The translations under genes and the position numbers were made by a program. Below the pieces are notes generated by a model. That model did not search any database. It was not told the DNA's origin and was given only the letters and a program-made list of their open reading frames with translations. A DNA stretch of 64,000 nucleotides from Pseudorhodoferax soli (lineage in GTDB: Bacteria > Pseudomonadota > Gammaproteobacteria > Burkholderiales > Burkholderiaceae_C), in assembly GCF_003337555.1 (NCBI RefSeq), contig NZ_QPJK01000003.1, forward strand, positions 116,115 to 180,114, in the 5' to 3' direction. Below are positions 40,591-48,478 of this stretch, in pieces. How positions within the stretch are numbered: position 1 is the first letter of the stretch; each line of letters begins with the position of its first letter.

Positions 40591-41181
40591 ATGCCCGCCA
40601 GCCATTCCCATGCGTCCGCTTCCCCTGTGCCTGCCGCCCTGTCGCAGGCGCCGGCCATCCGCCTGTACGGCACCGTCGACCAGGCCATGCTGGCCGAGTT
40701 CCTGCGCCAGCGTGCAGAGGCGCCGGCCGACGGCCCCATCGTGTTCGAACTGTCCACCTCGGGCGGCAATGCCGACGTGGGCCGCCGCATCGCGCAGGAG
40801 ATCCGCGCGTGGCGCCAAGGCGGTGCGGCGCTGTACTTCCTGGGCAAGTCCTATGTCTATTCGGCCGGCGTGACCGTGATGGCGGCGTTCGCGCGCGAGC
40901 GCCGCTTCCTGACGGCCGACTGCGAGCTGCTGGTGCACGAGCGCCGGCTGAGCAAGACGCTGCAGCTGGACGGCGCACTGCACGCCTGCATGGTCCAGGT
41001 CAAGAGCGCGCTGGCCGAGATCGTCTCGGGCCAGCGGCTGGAGCGCGCCGGCTTCGCCGATCTCGTGCAGGGCTCCGGCTTGTCGCTGGCCGACCTGGAG
41101 GCCCGCGTGCGCGAGTGCGACTGGTACGTGCCGGCGGCCGAGGCGCGCGAACTCGGCCTGGTCGGCGGCATCGTGGACTGA
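40591..41181 (+). CDS. ClpP-like serine protease / peptidase S14-fold protein
   Basis: A 196-residue protein of the ClpP/crotonase fold. IVFELSTSGGNADVGRRIAQEIRAW supplies the oxyanion loop. The likely nucleophile Ser is in SYVYSAGVTVMAAFA (about residue 91) and the base His in ELLVHERRL. It lacks the ClpP axial-loop start and has no ATPase partner nearby, so it is not the housekeeping protease. Substrate unknown. A 10-bp stem-loop follows the stop. Confidence 0.75.
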   Translation: MPASHSHASASPVPAALSQAPAIRLYGTVDQAMLAEFLRQRAEAPADGPIVFELSTSGGNADVGRRIAQEIRAWRQGGAALYFLGKSYVYSAGVTVMAAFARERRFLTADCELLVHERRLSKTLQLDGALHACMVQVKSALAEIVSGQRLERAGFADLVQGSGLSLADLEARVRECDWYVPAAEARELGLVGGIVD

Positions 41182-41183
41182 AG

Positions 41184-41210
41184 CCCGGCGGGCGGGGGTT
41201 GCCCGCCGGG
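41184..41210 (+). terminator. Stem-loop after the ClpP-like gene
   Basis: cccggcgggc and gcccgccggg form a perfect 10-bp stem with a 7-base loop three bases after the stop codon. No T-run follows, so termination efficiency is uncertain. Confidence 0.5.
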
Positions 41211-41245
41211 CCGGCCCGCTCCGCGCCGCTGCCAGAATCCCCGCA

Positions 41246-42574
41246 ATGAACCAAGAGCCCGACTTCCTCCAGAACCTGCGCGCCGAGTTTTCAAGCTGGC
41301 GCCTGTGGCTCGACCGCGCCATCGTCCTGGGCTATGCGATCGCCGCCGGTCTCTTCGTCGTCGGCTTCACGGTGGCGGCCGAATGGGCCTTCGGCTGGTT
41401 CGAGCGCCTGCACCATGCGCAGCCCTGGGCCGTGCTGGTGTGGACGCCCGCGCTGACCGCCGGCATCGTCTGGGTCACGCGGCGCTGGTTTCCCGGCGCC
41501 GGCGGCTCGGGCATTCCGCAGATCAAGGCCGCGCTCGACCCCGCCGTGCTGCCCGGGCAGCGCGGCCTGTTCGCCTCGCTGCGCCTGACCGTGGCGAAGA
41601 TCGGGCTGGGCGTCGCGGGCTTCGCGGCGGGCCTGTCGATCGGGCGCGAAGGCCCTTCGGTGCAGGTGGCCGCCGGTGTGATGCAGCACGCGCGGCGCTG
41701 GCTCTCGCCCGGCAGCCAGATCGACGCGCGGGCGCTGCTGATCGCCGGCGGCGCCGCCGGCATCGCGGCCGCCTTCAATGCGCCGCTGGCCGGCGTGGTG
41801 TTCGCCATCGAGGAACTGTCGGGCCGGCTCGAGGCACGTGCCAGCGGGGTCATCATCACGGGCATCGTGCTGGCCGGCCTGGTGGGCGTCTCGGCCTTCG
41901 GCAACATGAGCTACTTCGGCATCATCCGCGTGCCGCCGCTGGGCTGGGACCTGTTCGGCCCCGGGCTGCTGGTGGCACTGGCCAGTGGCGTGGCAGGCGG
42001 CCTGTTCGCACGCCTGATGATCGCCTCGCTGACCGGATCGCCGCAGCGCCTGAACCGCTGGCGGGCACGCTGGCCGGTGCGTTTCGCGGCGGCGGGCGGG
42101 CTGCTGGTGGCCGCCATCGGCCTGGCGACGGGTGGCGCCACCTTCGGCGCGGGTTCGGACGCCGTCAAGCAGATGCTGGCCGGCCACGACGAGCTGTCGC
42201 CGCTGTACACGCTGCTCAAGTTCATCGCCACCTGGCTCACGGCCTGGTGCGGCGTGCCGGGCGGCATCTTCGCGCCCTCGTTGTCCATCGGCGCGGGCAT
42301 CGGCGACGGCATCGCGCAGTTGGCCGGGCCGGGCCTGGGGCCGGCACTGATCGCCATGGGGATGACCGGCTTCCTGGCCGCCGTGACGCAGGCGCCGCTG
42401 ACGGCCTTCATCATCGTGATGGAGATGGTCGACGGGCACTCCATGGTGCTGAGCCTCATGGCGACCGCCATGCTCGCGAGCCTGGTGTCGCGCATGCTCA
42501 GCCGGCCCCTGTACGCCACGCTGGCCGAACACATGGTGGCGGCCGCAGCCCGCGCCGACGCACCGAAGGCTTGA
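41246..42574 (+). CDS. CLC family chloride/proton antiporter
   Basis: A 442-residue inner-membrane protein. Selectivity motifs are in order: GAGGSGIPQIKAAL (GSGIP), SIGREGPSVQVAAG (gating Glu), GGIFAPSLSIGAGIG (GxFxP) and the late Tyr in RPLYATLAEH. The double Glu in VVFAIEELSGR includes the internal proton-transfer Glu, which points to an H+/Cl- exchanger rather than a channel. No CBS domain is attached. It could aid acid resistance. Confidence 0.92.
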   Translation: MNQEPDFLQNLRAEFSSWRLWLDRAIVLGYAIAAGLFVVGFTVAAEWAFGWFERLHHAQPWAVLVWTPALTAGIVWVTRRWFPGAGGSGIPQIKAALDPAVLPGQRGLFASLRLTVAKIGLGVAGFAAGLSIGREGPSVQVAAGVMQHARRWLSPGSQIDARALLIAGGAAGIAAAFNAPLAGVVFAIEELSGRLEARASGVIITGIVLAGLVGVSAFGNMSYFGIIRVPPLGWDLFGPGLLVALASGVAGGLFARLMIASLTGSPQRLNRWRARWPVRFAAAGGLLVAAIGLATGGATFGAGSDAVKQMLAGHDELSPLYTLLKFIATWLTAWCGVPGGIFAPSLSIGAGIGDGIAQLAGPGLGPALIAMGMTGFLAAVTQAPLTAFIIVMEMVDGHSMVLSLMATAMLASLVSRMLSRPLYATLAEHMVAAAARADAPKA

Positions 42575-42597
42575 GCTGCGCGCGCGGCCGCTGCCCT

Positions 42598-43509
42598 TCA
42601 GCCCACGGCGGCGGCCTGCGCGCGGCGCGGCGGGCGGGCCGGCTTGCCCTGCTGCGCCCAGGCGGCCTGCTCGATGAGCCGGCCCAGTTCGCGCACGGCC
42701 GGGTCGTGCTGGCCGGCGGCCTCCTCGCTGTAGACCAGCGTGAAGTCCAGCAGGGGCAGTGGCGGCAGGCCGTGCTTGCCGTCGAGCACCTGCATGCCGG
42801 GGCGCAGGTTGTCGCGCGTGAACGGGGCGACCGCCAGGCCGCTCAGCGCCACCGCGCGCAGGTCGTGCAGGCTGTGCGAGCTGAAGGCCGCATGCCAGGC
42901 GATGCCGGCCTGGTTCAGCGCGTCCATGGCAATCTGGCGGCACACGCAGGGCGGCGGTGAATAGGCCAGCGGCAGCGAATCCGCGCGCGACCAGGCAAAG
43001 CCCTCGGCCGCGGCCCAGACCATGGGCTCGCGCTGCAGCAGCCGGCCCGGGGCCGCACCCGGCTGCGCCACCACCACGGCCAGGTCGAGCTGGCGCTCGC
43101 GCACCATGCTGGCCAGGTCGAGGGTGAGGCCCACGCTGACCTCCAGCCGCACCTTGGGACAGCTGCGCGCGAACTGGCGCAGCAGCTGCGGCAGCCCTTC
43201 GCGCATGAAGCTCTCGGGCACACCGAAGCGCACCGTGCCCTCGATCGGCGAACAGCGGAAGTGCCGTGCCAGCGCCTCCTGGGCCTGCAGGATGCGCTGC
43301 GCCAGCCGCAGGAAATCCTCGCCGTCGGCCGTCAGGCGCAGGCTGCGCGTGGTGCGCAGGAACAGCGGGCGCCCGACGAGTTCCTCCAGGCGCCGGATCT
43401 GGTGGCTGACCGCCGACTGGGTGAGGTGCAACTGCTCGGCCGCGCGCGTGAACCCCTGGGCCGCGTGCACGGCGATGAAGGCCTGGAGCAGGCCGGTGTC
43501 ATAGCTCAT
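42598..43509 (-). CDS. LysR family transcriptional regulator
   Basis: A 303-residue regulator with an N-terminal winged helix (LLQAFIAVHAAQGFTRAAEQLHLTQSAVSHQIRRLEELVGRPLFLR) and a C-terminal periplasmic-binding-like effector domain. It is divergent from an MFS efflux gene, the usual arrangement for a regulator of that gene. The ATG at 43509 is preferred to a GTG at 43536 since family homology begins after it. Confidence 0.92.
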   Translation of the reverse strand: MSYDTGLLQAFIAVHAAQGFTRAAEQLHLTQSAVSHQIRRLEELVGRPLFLRTTRSLRLTADGEDFLRLAQRILQAQEALARHFRCSPIEGTVRFGVPESFMREGLPQLLRQFARSCPKVRLEVSVGLTLDLASMVRERQLDLAVVVAQPGAAPGRLLQREPMVWAAAEGFAWSRADSLPLAYSPPPCVCRQIAMDALNQAGIAWHAAFSSHSLHDLRAVALSGLAVAPFTRDNLRPGMQVLDGKHGLPPLPLLDFTLVYSEEAAGQHDPAVRELGRLIEQAAWAQQGKPARPPRRAQAAAVG

Positions 43510-43523
43510 GGAGCGGAGATTAA

Positions 43524-43555
43524 TGAATCCGGCCACTGAATCCCAGAAAAATTCA
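43524..43555. promoter_or_regulatory. Candidate LysR operator between the LysR and MFS genes
   Basis: TGAAT (43537-43541) and ATTCA (43551-43555) form an inverted repeat with nine bases between, and another TGAAT lies at 43524-43528. The region is AT-rich relative to its surroundings. It fits LysR-type dyad sites. Confidence 0.4.
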
Positions 43556-43617
43556 TCATTTGCTTCATGGGTGAGGGGTCATGAGAATGCCCATCCTCCC
43601 CTTGCTCCCTGCCCCCC

Positions 43618-45156
43618 ATGCCACCCCGCCATCCCGCCCTCGCGTTGTCTGCCATCTGCCTCGCGGCCCTGTTGTTCGGCCTGGAGATCTCCAGCGTGCC
43701 CATCATCCTGCCGGTGCTGGAGGCGCAGTTGCACGCCAGCTTCCAGGACCTGCAATGGACGATGAACGCCTACACCATCGCCTGCACCACGGTGCTGATG
43801 GCCACCGGCACATTGGCCGACCGCTATGGCCGGCGCCGCGTGTTCGGCCTCAGCGTGGCGGCCTTCGGCATCGCCTCGCTGCTGTGCGGCCTGGCGCCGC
43901 ACATGCCCGCGCTGATCGCCGCCCGCTTCGCGCAGGGCATGGCCGGGGGCGCCATGTTCATCTGCTCCATCGCCATCCTGTCGCACCAGTTCCCCGACGG
44001 CCGGGCGCGCGCGCGGGCCTTCGCGGTGTGGGGCGTGGTGGCCGGCATCGGCCTGGGCTTCGGCCCGGTGGTGGGCGGCGCCATCGCGGCACTGGCCAGC
44101 TGGCACTGGGTCTTCCTCGTGCACGCGCCGCTGGCGCTGGTGTGCCTGGCCCTGGTGCGCGCCGGCGTGGCCGAGTCCAGCGACCCGCAGGCGCGCCAGC
44201 AGCGGCTGGACTGGGCCGGCATCGCCACGCTGACCGTTGCCGTGCTGGGGCTCAGCTGGCTCATCACGCAGGGCCCCAGCCTGGGCTGGAGCAGCCCAGC
44301 CGCGCTGGGCCTGCTGGCCGCCACGCTGGCGGGGCTGGCGGGCTTCGTCGTGGCCGAACGCCGGCACCCGCACCCGATGTTCGATTTCTCGGTGTTCCGC
44401 ATCCGCGACTTTTCGGGCGCCATCCTGGGCTGCGTGGGCATGAACTGCAGCTACTGGCCATTCATGGTCTACCTGCCGCTGTACTTCACGGCGGGCCTGG
44501 GCTGGGACACGACCGCCACCGGGCTGGCGCTGCTGGTCTACACCGTGCCCTTCCTCGTCATGCCGCCGATCGCGCAGTGGCTGCTGCTGCGCTACCAGGC
44601 GCGCACCGTCATTCCGGCGGGGCTGTTCGCGATCGGCCTGGGCTTCGTGCTCATGCAGTGGGGCAGCCGCTTCGCAGGAGAGGGCGGCTGGCCGGTGCTG
44701 CCCGGCGCGTTGCTGGCCGGCATGGGCCTGGGCCTGACGACCACGCCCGCGACCAACATGACGACCTCGGCCGTGCCGCCCGAGCGCGTGGGCATGGCCT
44801 CGGGCATGGACACCAGTGCGCGCCTCATCACCCTGGCCCTCAACATCGCGGCCATGGGCGGCGTGCTGGTGGCCGGCATCGCAGGCGCGCTGCAGGCGTC
44901 GCTGGGGCAGGGGGTGGACGCGGCCGGCCTGCGTGCGCTCGCCGAACAGCTGGCCGGCGGCAACATGGCCGGCGCGCGGCAGCTGCTGGCCCAGCTGGCC
45001 GGGCCCGACGCCGCGGCCGGGCAACTGCAACTGGCCGTCACGCAGGGCTTCGGCGCGGTGATGCTGTACGGCGCTGTCGCGGTCTGGCTCACGGCCGCCG
45101 CCAGCTGGGCCGTGCTGCGCCGTCCGCGCGCTGAGGCGGACGTGGCGGCGGCTTGA
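43618..45156 (+). CDS. MFS efflux transporter, DHA2 (EmrB/QacA) family, 14 helices
   Basis: A 512-residue inner-membrane drug/proton antiporter. The loop motif GTLADRYGRRRVFGL lies after helix 2, motif C-like GLGFGPVVGGAIAAL is in helix 5, and the fourteen-helix layout leaves a long periplasmic loop near 420-475 (QLAGGNMAGARQLLAQLAGPDAAAGQ). No EmrA adaptor is adjacent, so it probably works alone. It is likely controlled by the divergent LysR gene. Confidence 0.9.
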   Translation: MPPRHPALALSAICLAALLFGLEISSVPIILPVLEAQLHASFQDLQWTMNAYTIACTTVLMATGTLADRYGRRRVFGLSVAAFGIASLLCGLAPHMPALIAARFAQGMAGGAMFICSIAILSHQFPDGRARARAFAVWGVVAGIGLGFGPVVGGAIAALASWHWVFLVHAPLALVCLALVRAGVAESSDPQARQQRLDWAGIATLTVAVLGLSWLITQGPSLGWSSPAALGLLAATLAGLAGFVVAERRHPHPMFDFSVFRIRDFSGAILGCVGMNCSYWPFMVYLPLYFTAGLGWDTTATGLALLVYTVPFLVMPPIAQWLLLRYQARTVIPAGLFAIGLGFVLMQWGSRFAGEGGWPVLPGALLAGMGLGLTTTPATNMTTSAVPPERVGMASGMDTSARLITLALNIAAMGGVLVAGIAGALQASLGQGVDAAGLRALAEQLAGGNMAGARQLLAQLAGPDAAAGQLQLAVTQGFGAVMLYGAVAVWLTAAASWAVLRRPRAEADVAAA

Positions 45157-45202
45157 GGCGCGGGGGCAGTGGCTTGGCCTCTCGACGAACAGCGAACTCG
45201 AC

Positions 45203-45370
45203 GTGCTTCGCAGCGCGATCAATCGTCGACGGCACGAAGCCGCTGCTGATGGGTTGTTTTGGAAGGCCAAAGATGTGGTCTGGTCGTTTTTGGCCGGCAG
45301 GGAGCTCAACGTGTCAGAGGCGCTGATCCTCACGCGCGCAGCGTGGTCGGGCGCTACAGCAGTTGGTTGA
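45203..45370 (+). pseudogene. Truncated open frame without a start codon
   Basis: From about 45182 the plus strand reads SELDVLRSAINRRRHEAAADGLFWKAKDVVWSFLAGRELNVSEALILTRAAWSGATAVG and then a stop. It looks like true protein (balanced hydrophobic/charged pattern, WSFLAGRELNVSEAL), but the only start option is an internal GTG at 45203 and no ribosome site is visible. It is probably the 3' end of a gene cut during insertion. Family not recognised. Confidence 0.4.
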
Positions 45371-45376
45371 TGGCCG

Positions 45377-45390
45377 GCAAACGGTGTACC
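45377..45390 (-). promoter_or_regulatory. Orphan sigma-54-like element
   Basis: Minus strand GGTACACCGTTTGC, close to the element at 39387. It points toward the end of the MFS gene with no minus-strand gene to drive. It may be left over from rearrangement. Confidence 0.3.
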
Positions 45391-45830
45391 TGAGGACGAC
45401 CGGCAAGTCCGTCCTTTCGCCTAAGTCATGACGTTCACAGGGCAATGATGCCTGCCTCGTCCTTTTCAATCACTGCACGCGGTGCTTGAACCCGCGATGC
45501 AGAGCCGCTCTTTTTGCCGCAATCTTTACCCCATGCGTTCGCATCCAACCTCGTCACACGGGCAGCAGGGTTCAAAGGTCCTCATCAGCGATGCATCAAG
45601 CAGAGGGTCAAAGCAAGAGCGTCGCTGCCATCGTTGAGGACGCTCATCGCGATCTATTCGATGCAGTTCCCCGGACTTCTTTGCTGCAGACACCCATGGA
45701 ACATTGGGTTGCACTCCAAAGAGCCAGCCGCTGCTCCAAGCTGATTTGCCCGAGACCGCCTCACTCGGCATGTCAATTGCCGACCTCCCAAAGTCTCACT
45801 TTCAGCGGACGGGGGCTCCGTCGGCACCGT

Positions 45831-45850
45831 GTGCGGGCGGTCTCCCGCAC
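45831..45850 (+). repeat. Hairpin of the duplicated hemerythrin leader, copy A
   Basis: gtgcggg and cccgcac form a 7-bp stem around six bases, some 50 bases before the hemerythrin start. A matching hairpin at 47576-47593 precedes the degenerate copy, followed in both cases by a ggcggt/gcggtgtt block and a GAAGGAG site. Confidence 0.5.
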
Positions 45851-45901
45851 GTCATCGCTAGAGCAAAAACGTGCAAGCGGTGTTCATCGAAGGAGCATTT
45901 C

Positions 45902-46426
45902 GTGTCAACTGCCATTGCCTACGAAGACGCGGTGGACCTTCTCGACAGCGATCACAAGCTCGTCCAGAAGCTCTTCATCCAATTTCAGACGCAACATGAA
46001 TTCGGCGCCTCTCCGGATGACCGAAGAATGACGGCCGAGCGCATCTGCGCCGCGCTGACGATCCACACGCAAATCGAGGAAGAGATCTTCTATCCCGCGG
46101 TGCGCGAAGCGACCGGGGACGACGCCTTGCTCGACCATGCAGAGGAAGAGCACCAGGAGGCCAAGGACCTGATCGCCCGCATCCAGGGGATGGGTCCTGA
46201 GGAGGACGGCTACGACGAATGCGTGCAGCAGCTCGCCGGGGCGATCATGGCGCACGTCATGGAGGAACGGGAACGCGTGTTCCTCCAGGCGCGCTACTCG
46301 CCCCTTGACCTGCGCGGACTCGCGGTGGCGCTCTTCGAACGCAAGCAGGCGCTGAAGTCCGCTGCGGGTGGAGTGCCTGAGCTGCCTTCCGAGAAAACCC
46401 CCGAGCAGATGGAGGAGCAGTCATGA
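45902..46426 (+). CDS. Hemerythrin-domain protein (inserted segment, intact copy)
   Basis: A 174-residue soluble protein. The start is GTG at 45902 with AAGGAG six bases upstream; no ATG fits. Di-iron ligands are in DSDHKLVQKLFIQFQTQHEF, IHTQIEEEIFYPAVREATGDDALLDHAEEEHQEAKDL and IMAHVMEERERVF. It shares TQIEEEIFYPAVRE with the hemerythrin at 39815 but lacks the membrane anchor. It overlaps the next gene by ATGA, so it is coupled to a dehydrogenase. Confidence 0.87.
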   Translation: MSTAIAYEDAVDLLDSDHKLVQKLFIQFQTQHEFGASPDDRRMTAERICAALTIHTQIEEEIFYPAVREATGDDALLDHAEEEHQEAKDLIARIQGMGPEEDGYDECVQQLAGAIMAHVMEERERVFLQARYSPLDLRGLAVALFERKQALKSAAGGVPELPSEKTPEQMEEQS

Positions 46427-47562
46427 AAGCCCTCGTCTACAACGGCCCGTGCGATGTCTCGGTCGAGAACGTGCCCGATGCGAGGATCGAACGCGCGACG
46501 GACGTGCTGGTCAGGATCACCACCACCAACATCTGCGGCTCGGACCTGCACATGTACGAAGGCCGCACCGACATGCCGCCCGGCCGCATTCTCGGCCACG
46601 AAAACCTCGGCGTCGTCATCGAGGTTGGTGCCGCGGTCGATCGCGTCAAGGTCGGCGACTGGGTGGCCCTGCCGTTCAACGTCGGCTGCGGCTTCTGCGA
46701 GAACTGCGAGCGCGGACTGAGCGCTTTTTGCCTGACGACCAATCCGGGGATGGCCGGCGCCGCGTATGGCTTTGCCGACATGGGACCCTATGCGGGTGGC
46801 CAGGCCGAACTGCTGAGGGTGCCCTACGGCGACTACAACTGCCTCGTGCTGCCGCGCGACGCCGAAGCCAAGCAGAACGACTACGTCATGCTCGCGGACA
46901 TCTTCCCGACCGGCTACCACGCCACCGAACTTGCGGGGGTGAGGCCCGGCGAGAGCGTCGTGATCTACGGCGCCGGGCCGGTCGGGCTGATGGCTACGCT
47001 CTCTTCCGTGACCAAGGGCGCCAGCCAGGTGATGGTCGTCGACACCCAGAAGGATCGCCTGGCGCTGGCCGAGAAGCTCGGCGCGATCCCGATCGACAAC
47101 ACCGAGGGCGACGGCGTCGAGCAGGTGATGGAGCTGACCGGCGGCAAGGGTGCCGATCGCGGTTGCGAATGCGTCGGCTACCAATGCTGCAAACTGCACC
47201 GCGAGGAAGTGCCGGGCCTCACGATGAACAACCTCGTCGCGTCGGTGAAGTTCACCGGACGCATCGGCTGCGTGGGCGTGTTCGTGCCGCAAGACCCGGG
47301 TTCGAAGGACAAACTGGGCCGGGTCGGCAAGATGCCGTTCGACTTCGGCATGTTCTGGTTCAAGGGTCAGAGCATGGGCACGGGGCAGTGCAACGTGAAG
47401 GCCTACAACCGCTTCCTCAGCCGGCTGATCGAGAAGGACAAGGTCCGTCCGTCGTTCATCGTCTCGCACGAGCTTCCGCTCGACCAGGCGCCGATGGGCT
47501 ACGAGAACTTCGACCAGCGTAACGATGGCTGGACCAAGGTGGTCCTGAAGCCCGGCAGCTAA
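46423..47562 (+). CDS. Glutathione-independent formaldehyde dehydrogenase-like zinc dehydrogenase, copy 2
   Basis: A 379-residue medium-chain dehydrogenase. Catalytic zinc ligands are in NICGSDLHMYEG and GHENLGVVIEVG. The structural zinc loop is CGFCENCERGLSAFC. The NAD fold is [17 protein letters not shown]. The insert CECVGYQCCKLHREEVPGLTMNNLV is characteristic of the FdhA group, which oxidises formaldehyde with tightly bound NAD. It starts inside the hemerythrin stop codon. Codon use is less GC-biased than in neighbouring native genes. Confidence 0.88.
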   Translation: MKALVYNGPCDVSVENVPDARIERATDVLVRITTTNICGSDLHMYEGRTDMPPGRILGHENLGVVIEVGAAVDRVKVGDWVALPFNVGCGFCENCERGLSAFCLTTNPGMAGAAYGFADMGPYAGGQAELLRVPYGDYNCLVLPRDAEAKQNDYVMLADIFPTGYHATELAGVRPGESVVIYGAGPVGLMATLSSVTKGASQVMVVDTQKDRLALAEKLGAIPIDNTEGDGVEQVMELTGGKGADRGCECVGYQCCKLHREEVPGLTMNNLVASVKFTGRIGCVGVFVPQDPGSKDKLGRVGKMPFDFGMFWFKGQSMGTGQCNVKAYNRFLSRLIEKDKVRPSFIVSHELPLDQAPMGYENFDQRNDGWTKVVLKPGS

Positions 47563-47575
47563 CGCCACCACCGAG

Positions 47576-47593
47576 TGCGGGCGGTGACCCGCA
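47576..47593 (+). repeat. Hairpin of the duplicated hemerythrin leader, copy B
   Basis: tgcggg and cccgca form a 6-bp stem. Its position and flanking sequence match copy A at 45831-45850, which marks the duplication. Confidence 0.45.
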
Positions 47594-47647
47594 TGCCCAT
47601 CGTCCGGGCACGACGTCCGGGCGGTGTTTTCCTCGAAGGAGTATTCC

Positions 47648-47815
47648 GTGTCTACAGCGATTGCCTACGAAGAAGCCGTGGTCCTTCCCGAAGATGAACG
47701 CGAGTTCCTCGGGAAGCGCCACGCGGGCGGTGCTCCCGCCTCCGACCGACGGACGATGGCCGAGCGCATCGGCGCCGCATCCACGATCCCCGCGCGGGCC
47801 GGGGGGCGGCCATGA
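47648..47815 (+). pseudogene. Degenerate, internally deleted copy of the hemerythrin gene
   Basis: A GTG after GAAGGAG opens STAIAYEEAVVLPEDEREFLGKRHAGG...SDRRTMAERIGAASTIPARAGGRP (55 residues). This matches STAIAYEDAVDLLDSDHK...DDRRMTAERICAALTIHTQ of the intact gene at 45902 but ends before the di-iron motifs. The DNA around the start is nearly the same in both. It overlaps the next gene by ATGA, so translation coupling may be its only remaining use. Confidence 0.65.
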
Positions 47816-48465
47816 CGACCCGACCGGTCGACCCGGCCGGCTCAGGCCACCGGATCAAGGGCACCACGGCACTCGCGCTCACCGCGCTCGCGGGCGCGAT
47901 CGCGGTGGCAGCGGTGCGCGGGGGATGGTTCGATCGCCCCGGGGCGCGCGGCAATAGGCGCGGTGGCGCCGCCGTCGGCGAGCCGGAGGTCGAGCGTTCG
48001 ATCACCATCGGCAGGACTGCGGACGAACTCCACCAGTGCTGGAGTGACCCCCGGACCCTGCCAAGGGTCATGGCGGGACTGGCGACCGTGCGCGCCAGCG
48101 GCGACGGTCGCATGCACTGGAGGGTGGACGGGCCGCTCGGCCGCGCGCGCGAATGGGACTCCGAGACCGTCGACGACCGGCCCGGCGAGGGCATCGGCTG
48201 GCGCTCGCTGCCCGGTGCGGCCGTCTCGAACGAGGGCTCGATCCGCTTCCGCCCGGCCCCGAGCGATCGCGGCACAGTCGCCACGCTGCGCCTGCGCCTG
48301 GACCCACCCGGCGGCGCGCTCGGCGATGCTGCCGTCAGGCTCCTGGGAACCAGGCCGATCGACCTGGCCGTCGACGGCGTGCTGCGGCGCTTCAAGAGCC
48401 TCGTCGAAACCGGCGAGATCCCCACGACCGAGCGCCAGCCCGCCGCTCGCGCCCATACACGCTGA
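47812..48465 (+). CDS. SRPBCC-fold membrane-anchored protein
   Basis: A 217-residue protein. An N-terminal membrane helix (TTALALTALAGAIAVAAV, about residues 18-36) precedes a START-like polyketide cyclase/dehydrase domain (about 58-205: VERSITIGRTADELHQCWSDPRTLPRVMAGLATVRA...MHWRVDGPLGRAREWDSETV). Such domains hold hydrophobic ligands; the ligand is unknown. It starts within the stop of the degenerate hemerythrin copy. Confidence 0.8.
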   Translation: MTTRPVDPAGSGHRIKGTTALALTALAGAIAVAAVRGGWFDRPGARGNRRGGAAVGEPEVERSITIGRTADELHQCWSDPRTLPRVMAGLATVRASGDGRMHWRVDGPLGRAREWDSETVDDRPGEGIGWRSLPGAAVSNEGSIRFRPAPSDRGTVATLRLRLDPPGGALGDAAVRLLGTRPIDLAVDGVLRRFKSLVETGEIPTTERQPAARAHTR

Positions 48466-48478
48466 AGGAGACCCGACC

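Larger units (their letters stand above)
45157..45901. other. Low-GC intergenic segment at the left edge of an inserted region
   Basis: This 745-base stretch is visibly less GC-rich than the rest of the window and has no complete gene. It contains a gene stump (45203-45370), a sigma-54-like element on the minus strand (45377-45390) and a hairpin (45831-45850) before the hemerythrin gene. No transposase or terminal inverted repeats were found. Confidence 0.6.

Noticed and set aside
45526-45771. Open frames on both strands in the low-GC segment before the hemerythrin gene
   Set aside because: They lack ribosome sites and protein-like patterns, and they overlap each other. Only the 45203-45370 stump looked coding-like.
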